The notes under the pieces were generated by a model. That model was given only the letters and a program-made list of their open reading frames with translations. It had not been told where the DNA came from and ran no database searches. Shown piece after piece: positions 39,527-54,499 of a stretch of 64,000 nucleotides of DNA (the stretch's first letter is position 1; the number at the start of each line of letters is the position of its first letter). This DNA is from Adineta vaga (lineage: Eukaryota; Rotifera), in the NCBI GenBank assembly GCA_021613535.1, contig CP075496.1:14570001-14634000 (forward strand), given 5' to 3'. Position numbers and translations under genes: made by a program.

Positions 39527-40059
39527 GATTTTTTTTTTCGTTGTTGTTATTTTTGTTGTTAATATATAAAACTAAACTCATATATGATTCAATCATTAAC
39601 ACTTTCATGAACAGTTTGATCAAAATAGATTAGGATGAAAAGTTAAGATATAGGAAATTTTTTTCAGATAGTTAAATAGATTTATTTCTGTTGAGTATGT
39701 TAACTTGTTAGCAATAATCATTGAATTGATTGAATGTGAGGAAGACATTAATCATTATGTTTTGAAAACTTCTCTGTGTTTTTTTGAAATAAAATTTTAA
39801 TGAAATATTGCAGACACTGTTTATCAGTTGATACTATTGCCATAGAGATGAATGAATAGATAGATAGATGGTTGAGGTCAACAGAATATATGAAACCAAT
39901 GAACTGGAATTAAAATAGATGTTGCTCAATAGAAGTCTCGATCTTTTTTTCTTGAACAGAAGAAATATTTTACTATCGATCCCAGTCGAACCTTTTTTTT
40001 CAAGCGTTGGCAAGACTTGATGTGAAGATTTGTCTACAGTGCAGGACTTTCGTTGCATA
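37943..40059 (+). repeat. Segmental duplication, copy 2
   Basis: Counterpart of 33565-35214, interrupted by the element at 38915-39371. The match ends at CTTTCGTTGCAT, after which the two flanks are unrelated. Confidence 0.85.
38915..39371. mobile_element. 457-bp hAT-like MITE in intron 10 of PPR gene B
   Basis: It is flanked by TATCATTT on both sides (38907-38914 and 39372-39379). Gene A has a single TATCATTT at the same place, so the empty site is preserved in the paralogue, and the intron length difference (465) equals element plus duplication. Inverted ends: ATGGTCTTTTAAATTTCAA at the left, ATGGTCTTTTATATTTCAA at the right read inversely. The interior has a direct repeat of GGGTGCGGGGAGGGTG type. 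A second copy is at 3020-3493. Confidence 0.9.
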
Positions 40060-40369
40060 GACAAGGTCTTGAACACATGCATAACTCATGTGCTTCACTC
40101 ATGCATACCTATGTTCGTCAAATAACAATTCAAGCGCATGAGCAAGAGTGAAAAGTACTTTAGGCCTAAAAACCATCTCATATCTTGACTGAAGATTTAT
40201 CCACAATTCTTGGTTTTCTAAGTGTCGTATCTTTTGTAAAAATATGTGATGACATCAACGATATTATACTTGGTGGATAACATCAATTGACTTTTTCGAG
40301 AAAAAGAATAATATACTTATTTTAAAACGTAATCATGATTATATCATCAACGAAGAAAACAATACAATA
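40060..40369. other. Spacer after the segmental duplication
   Basis: AT-rich, nothing coding. From about 40320 it begins to resemble the JNK 3' flank. Confidence 0.4.
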
Positions 40370-40790
40370 TCTAATCTATTCTGTATGAGGTCAATTTTCT
40401 TTTTCAAGAGATAATATACGATACAGAAAGAAGAAAAGGGAAAATATTCCTATTTCATAGATTGATTAATGGATTGAATATTTGATTGTTCATTATCTTT
40501 ATTTGTCTGTTTTTCAATTTATTCTAATTTATATTCAATAACTTTATGAAACATTAATGTTCTTCCATCAACCATATGATTATAATGTCAGTCTTCAAAC
40601 TATATACACATTGAGTGATTCAAAGATAAAAGGTAAACTTATCAATTTATTCTGTTTATGTTTAGAATCAAGTAGAAATATTCTTTTGAAATACATAACC
40701 ATTATATTGTAATTGATTATGAACATAATATCCAATAGTTAGTTGTAAACGAGATGAAAATTTTCTCTTTTCTATTTTGTTGCATATCTT
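40370..40790 (-). pseudogene. JNK 3'-end pseudogene fragment
   Basis: On the minus strand this aligns with the JNK 3' UTR and exon 6 (5120-5438), then with short pieces of exons 5 and 4. It matches at about 70-75 percent by eye with deletions. For example, TTCATAGATTGATTAATGGA corresponds to the JNK stop region TTCCATAGGTTGATCAGTTG, and AGTTAGTTGTAAACGAGATG to AGTTGGTTGTAAACGAGATA in exon 4. The intron between exons 6 and 5 is absent along with adjacent exon sequence. It cannot encode a kinase. It shows that JNK was copied to this locus long ago. Confidence 0.75.
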
Positions 40791-40981
40791 TCTGTTTCAT
40801 ATTAATCTGATTAAAATAACACATCTGTCAAAATAATTTAGATAAAAATTTTAGTAATTCATGATTAAATATAAAGTATTGTAATATTTTCAAGGAACAA
40901 ACTATATGTCTATATACTCAATATAAAATCTAATTTTCTATTCGTATTTTAATCAGTTTGAATCATTGAAAGAATTTGATA

Positions 40982-43900
40982 ATGTTGTTCATGAAGTATT
41001 TATGTGGTTATATTTTCTTACATTTAATTCTTGCATTTCCTCAAATAAATCTCGATCTTACTGATGAAAATAATTCATTTTTTCAACACAATTGTCTTCA
41101 TGTTGTTGCTTGGATAGAAAAAGACAGTGACCCTTATGAAATCATATCTTATTGTATGAGTGAAAATCAATCCGAATGGATGAATATTCAAATAAATAAT
41201 ACCGATAAAAATTTTACTTTTGATCAACTTTTTCATTTAAATATAACAAGTCAACAATTATATTATTGGTCAGCACCATTCAATGTAATGGAACGTTATC
41301 AATTGTATGTAAACGAACGTTTAACTACAAATATTGTATTATCATCAATTGAAAAACAAATTTTTTATAATTGTACATCACCAAGATTTGGTCCATTGTG
41401 TCAATATTCTTTTGATAATTATAAATTAAATGATTTAACATTGAATAAATTTATTTATGATTATTATCAATATGAATATAATCCTAAAACATTAACATGC
41501 TATATTCATTTACAATGTCATCGTTTTTCAATATTTGCATGTCTTGATTGGAGTGAAATATGTGATGGAATTATTCATTGTGAAAATGGTATTGATGAAG
41601 AATTTTGTTTAGAACTTGAAATAAATCAATGTGAAGATAATGAATATCGATGTCAAAATGGCCAATGTATAAATGAAATTTATTTATATGATCAACAAAA
41701 TCAATATGAATGTCTTGATCGATCAGATGAACATTTATATACACAATATTCTCGTGAAGAATTTATTGGTGAACCAACATTTGCTAATGAAGATATTCGA
41801 TGTACTTGGAATTATCCATCAGATATTAAATTAACAAGTTCATGTGTACCAAAACGTGATTATTTATTAAAACAATTCTTATTTTTTGATAAACCGAATA
41901 ATTTTACGGACGATTGTTGGAATGCATTTAAATGTTATTTAAAAATTCCAGATCCATTTAATCCATTTTGTATTGAATTCTGTTTCGAGAAATCTTGTAG
42001 AGAAAGAATTAATGAATCTTGTCCAGAAATGATCAATATACCAGTTAAACCAATTCTTTTTGGTCATATTTATTTTATTTATCATAAAGAACGTACAATA
42101 AATCATTTATCTGGAGTAATTCCACCTGATTATATATGTTATAATGATCAACTATGTGGTGGATTTCATTTGAATAGAACATTATTATCAATTGATAATC
42201 ATACATGTCGATTAGCAAAAGATTTTCCTGTAAAATATTCTTTAATGGGATTTGGACGAGATAAATGGTTGAGTAGTTTTGTTGTACCTTTATCTAAACA
42301 ACTTTCTCAATGTAATACAATTCTTTATAATAATTTAACAATATGTAATAATTCCAATTTATATCAATGTCAAAATTCAACGAAATGTATTTCAAAATAT
42401 CGTCTTTGTGATCATATAAGAGATTGTGATTATAATGATGATGAACAATGTTCATTATTTAGTAATATTTGTTCAAATAATTCTTCTCAATGTTCAAATG
42501 AAAGTTTAATTATTGAATCTTTAAGAAAACATATTTCATTTCAAATAATTTGTGATGGTTTTACTGAATTATTTCCTATTCTTATTAATAATGAACGAAA
42601 TGAAACTGATGAAACTGAATGTGAACAATGGCCATGTAATAATTCTTATACACGTTGTGATGGATTTTGGAATTGTTTTAATGGAGCAGATGAAATCAAT
42701 TGTCAATCATCATCATCATTATTATTAAATTGTTCATTTAATAATCATATTTGTGTTTCATCAAAAACAAATCAATTTATATGTTTATCTTTAGAACAAG
42801 CAGATAATGGTATTATTGATTGTCTTGGTGGTACTGATGAACCAAGATTATGTCGAGCAAATGATCATCAATTAACTAAGAAGAATTTTTATTGTAATAA
42901 TGATCAAAATCACCTTTGTATTCTTTCCAATTCATTATGTTATTTTAATCAATGTCAAAATCAATCGGATCAACAAGTTTGTAATCAAAATCGAAATATA
43001 ACTTTATATACAGGAATTTGTTATGAAGAATATGATACAATTCGTTCAAAGATTGAAAATTATTTTTGTAAACGTCAAATTGATACAAATAAACGAAAGA
43101 TTATATATTTTTCACTTGAAAATATCAAACATAATTCTATAAAATCTGATAAAAATTTATTAATTTCACATTCATTTAATCATTTACATGAACATCGTTG
43201 TCATCGTGGTCTTCCATTAACAATTTGGTTAAATTCTAAAACTAATTTACAAAAACAAACATGTCTTTGTCCACCAAGTTATTATGGAAATGAATGTCAA
43301 TATCAAAATGATCGAATTAGTTTAACTTTACAATTTCAAACATATTCAGATTCTCGACAAACATTATTTTCAATTGTTATTTTACTTATTGATAATACTA
43401 CTGAACAATTAATTCATTCTTATCAACAATTTACTTATTTATATATTCGAGATTGTCAAAGAAAATTTAATATTTATTTGTTATATTTAACTCGACCAAA
43501 GGATTTTAAAAAATCTTATTCAATACAAATACATATTTATGAGAAAATTTTATTGAAATATCGAAATAGTTTTTTAATTCCAATTCAATTTACATTTTTA
43601 CCTGTTCAACGTCTTGCTATTCAATTAATTATTCCACGTCAAAATGATCCAATGAAAACTTGTTCAAATCAAAATTGTATTCATGGTCAATGTTTCAAAT
43701 ATACAAATAATCAAAATAAAGATCTTTCATTTTGTTATTGTCAACAAGGATGGTCGGGAAAATATTGTCATATATTTTCTAATTGTACATGTTCAAAAGA
43801 TTCATTATGTCGTGGAATTTTATCAAATAATCAATCATTATGTATTTGTTCGAATTTAAAATGGGGTTCTCAATGTTTATTTCAAAGTACAATATGTCAA

Positions 43901-45631
43901 TCAAATTGTTATAATAATAATCAATGTTTATCATCTGATGAACATTTAATATCTTTCAAAAAATTTCAATGTATTTGTCAAGAAGGTTTTACTGGTAATC
44001 AATGTGAAATAATAAATAATAAAATTATTATTTTATTTGATCAAAATATTATTTTATCTCAAACAATTCTTATTTATTTTGTTGAAATAATTCAAAATAA
44101 TTTACCTGAAATTGGTACAACTTTTCAAACAATTCCTCTTTATCAAAATCAAATTATAATTCATTGGTCAAATCGATTTCATATTATTTTTGTAAAATTA
44201 TTTCCCAATGATTATTATTTATTATTAATACAAAAATTCTATAATCAATCTGAAATTATTAAAAAATCTGTTCAATTATCAAATCGTTGTCCACATATAA
44301 ATGAAATTTTAAATAAAATTATTATTGAATATCCATTAATTCGTCGAATAAAATATTATCATATTCCATGTCAACAAAATTTCTCGTGTTTTTATGATGA
44401 AAATTATTTTTGTTTATGTGAAACATATGGAAAAGAACGTCATGCGAATTGTTTTGAATTTAATTTAACAAGAAAATTTGATTGTTTTGGTCAAAATCAT
44501 TGTGAAAATGGTGGTGAATGTTTACAAGATAAAATGATTTGTCCACAAACATCAATGTGTCTTTGTCAAACATGTTTTCATGGAAGACGATGTGAATTTA
44601 ATTCTCAAGGATTTTCTCTTTCACTTGATGCTATTTTAGGTTATCATATTCAACCAAATATTCATTTGATATATCAATCATTTATTATTAAATTAACTTT
44701 TATCTTAACAATAATAATGACAATTATTGGATTTCTAAATTCTATTTTATTAATAATTACATTTAAAAATAAAGATATATGTAAAAATGGTTCAATAATT
44801 TATATAAAAATTTCATCAATAACAAGTTTAATAATAATTATTTTATTTTTATTAAAATTTTTAATACTTATTTTTACACAAATTAAATATTTAACAAATG
44901 AATTATTTCTTCAATTTCAATGTATTTTCATAGATTTTCTTTTAAAAATATTTTTAAATATTAATCAATGGTTAAATTCATGTGTTGCTATTGAAAGAAC
45001 AATTATAATAATAAAAGGAATTTATTTTAATAATAAACAAAGTAAACAAATAGCTAAATATGTTATTATTTGTCTTTTTATTATAAATATTTTAACAAAT
45101 ATTCAAGATCCTTTTCATCGATATTTATTTAAAGATGATAATGATGATAATAATCAAGAGAAAAGAATTTGGTGTATTGTTACTTATTCATCATCAATTC
45201 TTGAAATATTTAATAAAATAATAAATATATTTCATTTTTTAATTCCATTTATAATTAATTTTATTTCAGCTCCAATTATTATTTTAATATCAACTCAACA
45301 ACGATCAATTGTACAAACACAACAAACATATCGTACAATATTATATGAACAATTTCATATTCATCAACATTTACTTATAACTCCAATTGCATTTGTTATT
45401 TTAGCATTACCACGTTTAATTATTTCATTTCTATCAGGTTGTATGAAATCAATTCATAATCCATGGTTATATTTATGTGCATATTTTATTTCATTTCTAC
45501 CATCAATGCTTACATTTATTGTTTTTGTTTTACCATCAACATCTTATAAACAAGAATTTAGAAAGATTTATCAAACATATAAAATAACAATACAAAATCG
45601 ATTAAATTTCATTTTACAAATATTTGAGTAA
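40982..45631 (+). CDS. LDL-receptor class A / EGF repeat 7TM receptor, single exon
   Basis: A 1549-residue receptor in one uninterrupted 4.65-kb exon. The start is the ATG at 40982, followed by a signal peptide (FMKYLCGYIFLHLILA). LDLa modules are at about residues 173-208 (ending CENGIDEEFC), 216-250 (CQNGQC, CLDRSDEH), 455-490 (CDYNDDEQC), 547-575 (CFNGADEINC) and 583-625. EGF-like modules are near 738-776, 893-930, 970-1010 (CICQEGFTGNQCE) and 1167-1205 (HCENGGECLQ). Seven hydrophobic helices span about 1230-1520: TM3 ends CVAIERTI, with ER in the place of the DRY motif, and TM7 ends FVLPSTSYKQEFRK. The layout is that of invertebrate rhodopsin-class receptors with LDLa ectodomains. The ligand is unknown. 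There is no GPS cleavage motif that I can see, so it is not a typical adhesion GPCR. Confidence 0.88.
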   Translation: MLFMKYLCGYIFLHLILAFPQINLDLTDENNSFFQHNCLHVVAWIEKDSDPYEIISYCMSENQSEWMNIQINNTDKNFTFDQLFHLNITSQQLYYWSAPFNVMERYQLYVNERLTTNIVLSSIEKQIFYNCTSPRFGPLCQYSFDNYKLNDLTLNKFIYDYYQYEYNPKTLTCYIHLQCHRFSIFACLDWSEICDGIIHCENGIDEEFCLELEINQCEDNEYRCQNGQCINEIYLYDQQNQYECLDRSDEHLYTQYSREEFIGEPTFANEDIRCTWNYPSDIKLTSSCVPKRDYLLKQFLFFDKPNNFTDDCWNAFKCYLKIPDPFNPFCIEFCFEKSCRERINESCPEMINIPVKPILFGHIYFIYHKERTINHLSGVIPPDYICYNDQLCGGFHLNRTLLSIDNHTCRLAKDFPVKYSLMGFGRDKWLSSFVVPLSKQLSQCNTILYNNLTICNNSNLYQCQNSTKCISKYRLCDHIRDCDYNDDEQCSLFSNICSNNSSQCSNESLIIESLRKHISFQIICDGFTELFPILINNERNETDETECEQWPCNNSYTRCDGFWNCFNGADEINCQSSSSLLLNCSFNNHICVSSKTNQFICLSLEQADNGIIDCLGGTDEPRLCRANDHQLTKKNFYCNNDQNHLCILSNSLCYFNQCQNQSDQQVCNQNRNITLYTGICYEEYDTIRSKIENYFCKRQIDTNKRKIIYFSLENIKHNSIKSDKNLLISHSFNHLHEHRCHRGLPLTIWLNSKTNLQKQTCLCPPSYYGNECQYQNDRISLTLQFQTYSDSRQTLFSIVILLIDNTTEQLIHSYQQFTYLYIRDCQRKFNIYLLYLTRPKDFKKSYSIQIHIYEKILLKYRNSFLIPIQFTFLPVQRLAIQLIIPRQNDPMKTCSNQNCIHGQCFKYTNNQNKDLSFCYCQQGWSGKYCHIFSNCTCSKDSLCRGILSNNQSLCICSNLKWGSQCLFQSTICQSNCYNNNQCLSSDEHLISFKKFQCICQEGFTGNQCEIINNKIIILFDQNIILSQTILIYFVEIIQNNLPEIGTTFQTIPLYQNQIIIHWSNRFHIIFVKLFPNDYYLLLIQKFYNQSEIIKKSVQLSNRCPHINEILNKIIIEYPLIRRIKYYHIPCQQNFSCFYDENYFCLCETYGKERHANCFEFNLTRKFDCFGQNHCENGGECLQDKMICPQTSMCLCQTCFHGRRCEFNSQGFSLSLDAILGYHIQPNIHLIYQSFIIKLTFILTIIMTIIGFLNSILLIITFKNKDICKNGSIIYIKISSITSLIIIILFLLKFLILIFTQIKYLTNELFLQFQCIFIDFLLKIFLNINQWLNSCVAIERTIIIIKGIYFNNKQSKQIAKYVIICLFIINILTNIQDPFHRYLFKDDNDDNNQEKRIWCIVTYSSSILEIFNKIINIFHFLIPFIINFISAPIIILISTQQRSIVQTQQTYRTILYEQFHIHQHLLITPIAFVILALPRLIISFLSGCMKSIHNPWLYLCAYFISFLPSMLTFIVFVLPSTSYKQEFRKIYQTYKITIQNRLNFILQIFE

Positions 45632-48989
<3,358 letters not shown>

Positions 48990-49086
48990 ATTCTTCTTTT
49001 TTTTTTTGTAAATAAAATGATGTTTAATACAAGATATACAAATAAAAGAGGAAAAAAACGGCAAAAAAAAAGCAAAAGAATTAATG

Positions 49087-50556
49087 TCACTGTTTAATTG
49101 AAGATTCATATTGAATTAATTTCATTTTAAGTTTTTGATTTTCTCTTTTTAAATCTTCTAATTGTTTTTTTAATAAATCACTTTCTCTTTCTAAGAAATC
49201 CGCTCGTAAAGCAATTTGATTTTCTTTCATTCGTCGAGCATCTCGTGATCTTTTGGCTGCTAAATTATTTTTTCTTCGTCTTGCCCAATATTTTTCATCT
49301 TTCATTTCATCTGGAACAAATTGCTAAAATTAAAAAGAATATTATAATTTGAAGACAAAAAAGAAAAGAGAAAAACATACTTTAGATTGAAGTAGAGCCT
49401 TTCGTGATTTTTTCGATTGTTTTCCATTGGAATTTTTTGTTGAAACTTCATCTTGAGAATATTTTCGTGATGAACTTGATGATTGACGACCTTTAATGAA
49501 GAAAATAGAATAAAAAAAATGAAGGAAAAAAAAGAAGAAACGAACTAATCGAATCATCTGCAGGAGATTTAGCCGGTGCAGCTTGCATTGGTGAATGAAG
49601 AATTAAATTATCTTGATTTTGATTTGGTGAATTTGATGTTGGTTGTTCAACATGTTCAAAATGATTGGAAAATGATTCCATATCATTTAAATTTAAATTA
49701 TTTTCACAAAGAAATTCATCAATATCAATATTTTCAACTTTAAAATTTCCATTTGTTGTTGAATTTATTGTTGTTTTGTCTGAATGTAATGTTCCATTAC
49801 CATTTGCACTATATAATTGATCTTTATCCCATAAATTTGGGCCAAGAAATGCTGAAGAATTCCATCCGACTTTCGATGTTAAATCATTGGACAAAACTTG
49901 TTTATCCGATTTTACTAAAACAACAACAAAAGAATATTTTGTTGAAAAAGAAATTTTATAAATGAATTTTTACAATCATTTTCATCGTCTGCAAGAGGAA
50001 AATTATTAAATAAAAGATCAGCTAATTCAGTATTTTCTAATAAGCATTTTAATGTTGAAGTTGGAAATGATGATGGACTTTGTAACATCTTTCTTTTTAT
50101 TTCTCAGTTTTGAATCAAATAAACGACGCAAATCTTTTCTCTATATATATATATATTCTTGTTTTTTTCTTTTTCTATCGGAGCATCGAGTACGATAAGA
50201 ACGGACTTAGAAAAGAACGAGAAAGAAAAAAAAAGTACTTTATCTAGTTTTGTTCTTATTCGTTAATAAAAAATAGTAAATAAAACGTATCTTTCCTTTA
50301 AGAATAGGGAAACGTTAAACTTACAATCAAGATTATTTAATTGTTGTTGTTGTTGCGGTTGTTGTTGTTGTTGTTGTTGATATGGATAATGTTGATTTCT
50401 TTGTTGATGTGAATGAATGGATGAATAATTTGAATGTTGAGAATAAAATGGGACTTGTTGATGATGAATTGAATTTCCATAGATTTGTTGAACTTGTTTT
50501 ATTCCAACATTATTTCCAACATATGTTGAACCTACAAATCCATAATGCGGATGCAT
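49087..50556 (-). CDS. PAR-domain bZIP transcription factor (HLF/TEF/PDP1 type)
   Basis: PAR-bZIP factors bind RTTACGTAAY sites and in other animals act in circadian output and metabolism. The proximal form has exons 50088-49974, 49914-49546, 49490-49381 and 49323-49087, all in phase. The C-terminal exon has the basic region [20 protein letters not shown] and a leucine zipper. Just before it is the proline/acid-rich end [13 protein letters not shown]. The second exon carries the PAR-family [11 protein letters not shown] followed by an [10 protein letters not shown] segment, as in HLF/TEF. A second first exon (50556-50325) has its own ATG and the same phase-1 donor, so two N-termini are predicted. 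The 3' end converges on HIPK with only about 100 bases between the stops. Confidence 0.93.
50325..50556 (-). other. Alternative distal first exon of the PAR-bZIP gene
   Basis: An ATG at 50554-50556 opens a 232-nt exon, [16 protein letters not shown] and onward, with a polyGln tract. It ends GAT T before GTAAGT, exactly as the proximal first exon ends GAT T before GTAAAA. Both therefore splice in phase 1 to 49914. Use of this exon is inference from phase and open frame. Confidence 0.7.
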
Positions 50557-50794
50557 CTCTACATACAACTACGTTCAACGACGCAGTTACGTATTATTTT
50601 CGTAATGTTGTTGTTGGACGAGCATCGTTCACTGCCCGCGACGAGAGAGAGAGAGAGAAAAAGAGAGAAAAAATGAGAAGAAAAAGTAGTTGGTGTTCCC
50701 TTAGCTGCAACAATTGTACCCGTTGCGATGGCCGATATATAACGTCCATCCATCGGTCGGTCGATCTTTTTTTTCTTCTTTTTCTTTTCTTTTA
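50557..50794. promoter_or_regulatory. Likely distal promoter of the PAR-bZIP gene
   Basis: It is GC-richer than neighbouring DNA, with a GA-repeat tract (50643-50668) and GTTACGTATT at about 50585-50594, two changes from a PAR-bZIP binding site, plus a second TCGTAATG half-like site 14 bases on. Self-regulation is speculative. Confidence 0.35.
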
Positions 50795-51072
50795 TGTCGA
50801 CCGATAGAAAAAGAAGAAGAATTATGAAATGTTTATGAACGATTCTTCTTTTTTTTTTCTTCTGACGTGAAAAGAAGGTTTGTTAACCATAGAATATATG
50901 TTGCCCGTTTGTTGACCTATGTTTCTTTCTTATTCAGTCTCGCGTTTTTTTTTCTCTTTTTCTTCATCCTAACTGTGTTGCGTCGTCATCCCGCCGTTGT
51001 TGGATGTGTAATGTCCACAATTATTATCGAACTCTCGACATAGACCGACCGACCACTCTTATGGCTCGTCAC
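50795..51072 (+). repeat. Upstream duplicated block, copy 1
   Basis: It runs from TGTCGACCGATAGAAAAAGA to ATGGCTCGTCAC and is about 90 percent the same, by eye, as 52613-52870 in the same orientation. It includes a GACCGACCGAC run and GGTTTGTTAACCATAGAATA. Confidence 0.85.
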
Positions 51073-52612
51073 TTTTTTTTCTACTTCTACCAATAGAGTT
51101 TTACTCGCATCAGAACAATTCTTTCTTTTTGTGTTTCTCTTCATATATATTTGGATATTTTGCAATATAACCTACGAACAGAAAGAAATATTTTTCTTCT
51201 TTCATTGAATAAATCATTCATTTCTTTCTTCTCAAAATTCTCTCAATATAAATTAAAGACCATCATAGTGAATGACAAAAATTGTTACTCTGATTATCTT
51301 CTATACAAAAAAATATTTTTTAACAAATAACGTTGATATCATGAGCAATTACAAGCAATATTCTATAAATGTGATAATTTTTAATTGATATATATAAAGA
51401 AATAAAGAATTGAATAAAAGAAGAAGAAAAATCTTCAAGTAATATTCATAGTTATACAAGAAAATAACTCGTTTTATTTATCTTTTGATGTAGTGCTTTC
51501 TAAATATTTTCAAATAATAAATAATATGAATGTTTAACATTGAGAAAGATGGTATAGTTTCAAGTGTTTTGTGACGATCTCTAATATAAAATGTTTGTTC
51601 ATATGACTAAACATCATCATAATTGTAAAAAGTTTTTCGTTTTTTTTTATTCTGATTGATGTTTAAGAACATTATATTTATTTGAACAAAAAAGACAGAT
51701 ATTAACAACAACAAAGAGTCATTATGGATCTTTCGAGTTGCTTAAACAGTCAATGTAGAAGTTATTTAATAATTTTCAAGATAAAGATTTTCAATTTCTT
51801 TTCTCTGCAAGATATTGTACAATTGTATATAACGATATTAATTTATTTTTTTTAATTTTTAGATAAATCTGACAATTGTTGATTGAGATATTGGTACTTT
51901 ATTTTAATAAATCTTGTCTGTTATTTGATATAATTATTTCAAACAAAATATTTGTGTTTTGGTTTAATTCTGTTGGATTCAATGTAAAAAAATATTCTGT
52001 TGTCATAATAAAGAACTTACTTGTTTGTTTACTAGTATGAGAACTATTTTATTATAAATCTTTGCGTGTTGATGTTCTTATGGTAAGTTTGACATTATTT
52101 TATTGTAATCAACAGGGAATTAAAATAATTCCTGTAGGAACAATGATCGTTAGAAGTAGCTCAGACTTATGCAACTATAAATTAAATGTAAGTCCAGACC
52201 TTTTATTTGTTCCTATTGGTTTCTTATATGACGAGAAATCTTAATACATATCCTCATTGCTCGTGTCAATGTTTATGAAATGTTTTTGAGAATATGGGTG
52301 AGGATATATCATTTCTTCTTTCTCCTCATTCTTACATCTAGACGTGTAAGCCGCGTGACTGAAGTGCCCCCAACGATGAGCCAAAAAACGTAAATCTTTC
52401 CAATCATCGTTGTCGTAATATTAATATGAATATTAGTCGTTCAAACCTTTTTAGGTTCATTAAAATCTAGTTTCTTGTTATAACATTCTGTATCTTTCTT
52501 CTTTCGTTTTTTCCTTGAAAATTTCTCAGGACTGAAAGATTTTGAGACAACGCCGATCGAGATGTCTACTTACACCCTCATGCTCAGATGTTTTCTTCTT
52601 CTGTTCTTCGAA
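51073..52612. other. Non-coding region between duplicated blocks
   Basis: AT-rich. Part of it (51590-51830) is also duplicated, at 54500-54690. A 60-codon open frame near 52062-52244 has no known motif or clear gene context. Confidence 0.45.
51590..51830 (+). repeat. Second duplicated block, copy 1
   Basis: Shared in order with 54500-54690: AAACATCATCATAATTGTAA, ATTATATTTATTTGAA, AAAAAGACAGA, GGATCTTT, and AGATATTCAATTT-like words. Identity is roughly 75 percent by eye. Confidence 0.6.
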
Positions 52613-52870
52613 TGTCGACCGATAGAAAAAGAAGAAGAATTATGAAATGTTTATGAACGGTTCTTCTTTTTCTGTTCTTCTGACGTGAAAAGAAGGTTTG
52701 TTAACCATAGAATATATGTTGCCCGTTTGTAGACCTATATTTCTTTTTCTTCATCCTAACTATGTTGCGGCGTCATCTCCCGTCGTTGTTGAATATGTAA
52801 TGTCCACAGTTGTTATCGAACTCTCAACATAGACCGACCGACCGACCGACTACTCTTATGGCTCGTCACT
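52613..52870 (+). repeat. Upstream duplicated block, copy 2
   Basis: Counterpart of 50795-51072 with a longer GACC run and a deletion of the T-rich centre. Confidence 0.85.
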
Positions 52871-54499
52871 CTTTCTCCTTCTTCTACCAATAGACTTTTA
52901 TTCTGATCAGAACAATTCTTTTTTTTTCCTCTAACGTATACATATATGTATATGGACATATATAGAAAAGAAGCATATTTTGTAATAGAACATATAAATG
53001 AATAAAATAAATTTCTAATAATAATTTATATTATTATTTTTATAAAACAAATATTCAATTGAAAAAACAAAATATTTATTTAAATAATAAAAGATATTGA
53101 AATAAATTGTCGTCTTCAGAAAAATGAATTATTCGACTAAAAAACTCGACTTTGATATGACTGAGATGAGAGTACATTAATAATATTTTTCAATAATTTT
53201 GTTTGATTTACCTCAAAATTTTCATAGTATAGTTACAAATTGACCAACGATTGAGATGATTGATGAATGTCGAATAAAAACCTGTAATACATGAAAAAAA
53301 GTCGGTTTTCTCATTTCTCTTCAAATTAATTTTTTCATCATCATATCGAGTGAGAGTGAAGAAGGTTTTTATCATAATGATTTCACATGAATACTCGACA
53401 ATTTGAGAAACATAGCTATACATATTTAGTCAGGATGCTCATTGTGAAAATCCTTTCCGCACTAGAAATACTAAATTTCTTGTCAAAGTCAAATTTTTGC
53501 TAACTGGGATTATAAATGTTCGATAAATTTTTCATTTTTATAGTAAAAAACGAAGTGAAGTACAAATTTCTAAGCGAATCTGTTGGACGCTACACAATAG
53601 AGGAAAACAATCTCCATTATGATTATCTTGAGATACTTATATATTATTACTTTTGAACAGATTAATGATCATGAATAAGTAGAAGAGTTGTCATTCATCT
53701 AGATAATTTTGTTATTACACATATGGAAAAACAAATTTAAAAATTTCAAGTTAATCTTAAACGATAAAAAATAATAAAAACCATCTTGATATTGTCATAG
53801 CAGATATGATTATTTCAAGTTAGAACAACAAACATCGTTTAAAATTATCGATATCATTTCATTGTGAATATTTATTAATTGACCATTTTCTATCAACTAA
53901 TTTTATTTGTACATTTTCTCTATGTGATATTTTATTTAAATATAATATGTTTCACATTCGACTTACGTATATAAGATTTTAAAAAATAAACTGAATTAGT
54001 GAGATTTCAATGGAAGAAACATGATTAGTTTTTGTGTTTGATTATCTAGGAATTTCTTCGTTATATATATGAAGTATTTATTTTAGAAATTATAAGTACT
54101 TCTCAAGCGATCGAATGTATTGACATACGAAATAAATAGAGAAATACATGGATTTCGTCATATTTAATGATTAACTTAAAAACAATGAACTTCACACTGA
54201 AAACTTCATCAACTAAAAGAAATCAAAAAAATCTTTTAAAAAATATTTCACATCTCGTTCAATACAAAAAAGACAGAACAAGAACTATCACAATTTATTA
54301 TTTCATAATATGATTTTACTTTCGACAAACTACAGTTTCTATGAATCTTAATAAAAATAATTATATAAAGATAAATAAATAATCATTTATGGGTGAATAA
54401 TATTTAATCATATAGAATTTCAATGTCTTTTTATTGGTAAATTGATTTATTAATTATAAACTAACATCTTACTTCTCAATGAATCAGTGTAATGATAAT
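52871..54499. other. AT-rich non-coding stretch
   Basis: No gene, RNA or element recognised on either strand. Confidence 0.45.

Noticed and set aside
50382-50807. 141-codon plus-strand frame
   Set aside because: It is antisense to the alternative first exon and promoter of the PAR-bZIP gene and reads through GA microsatellite.
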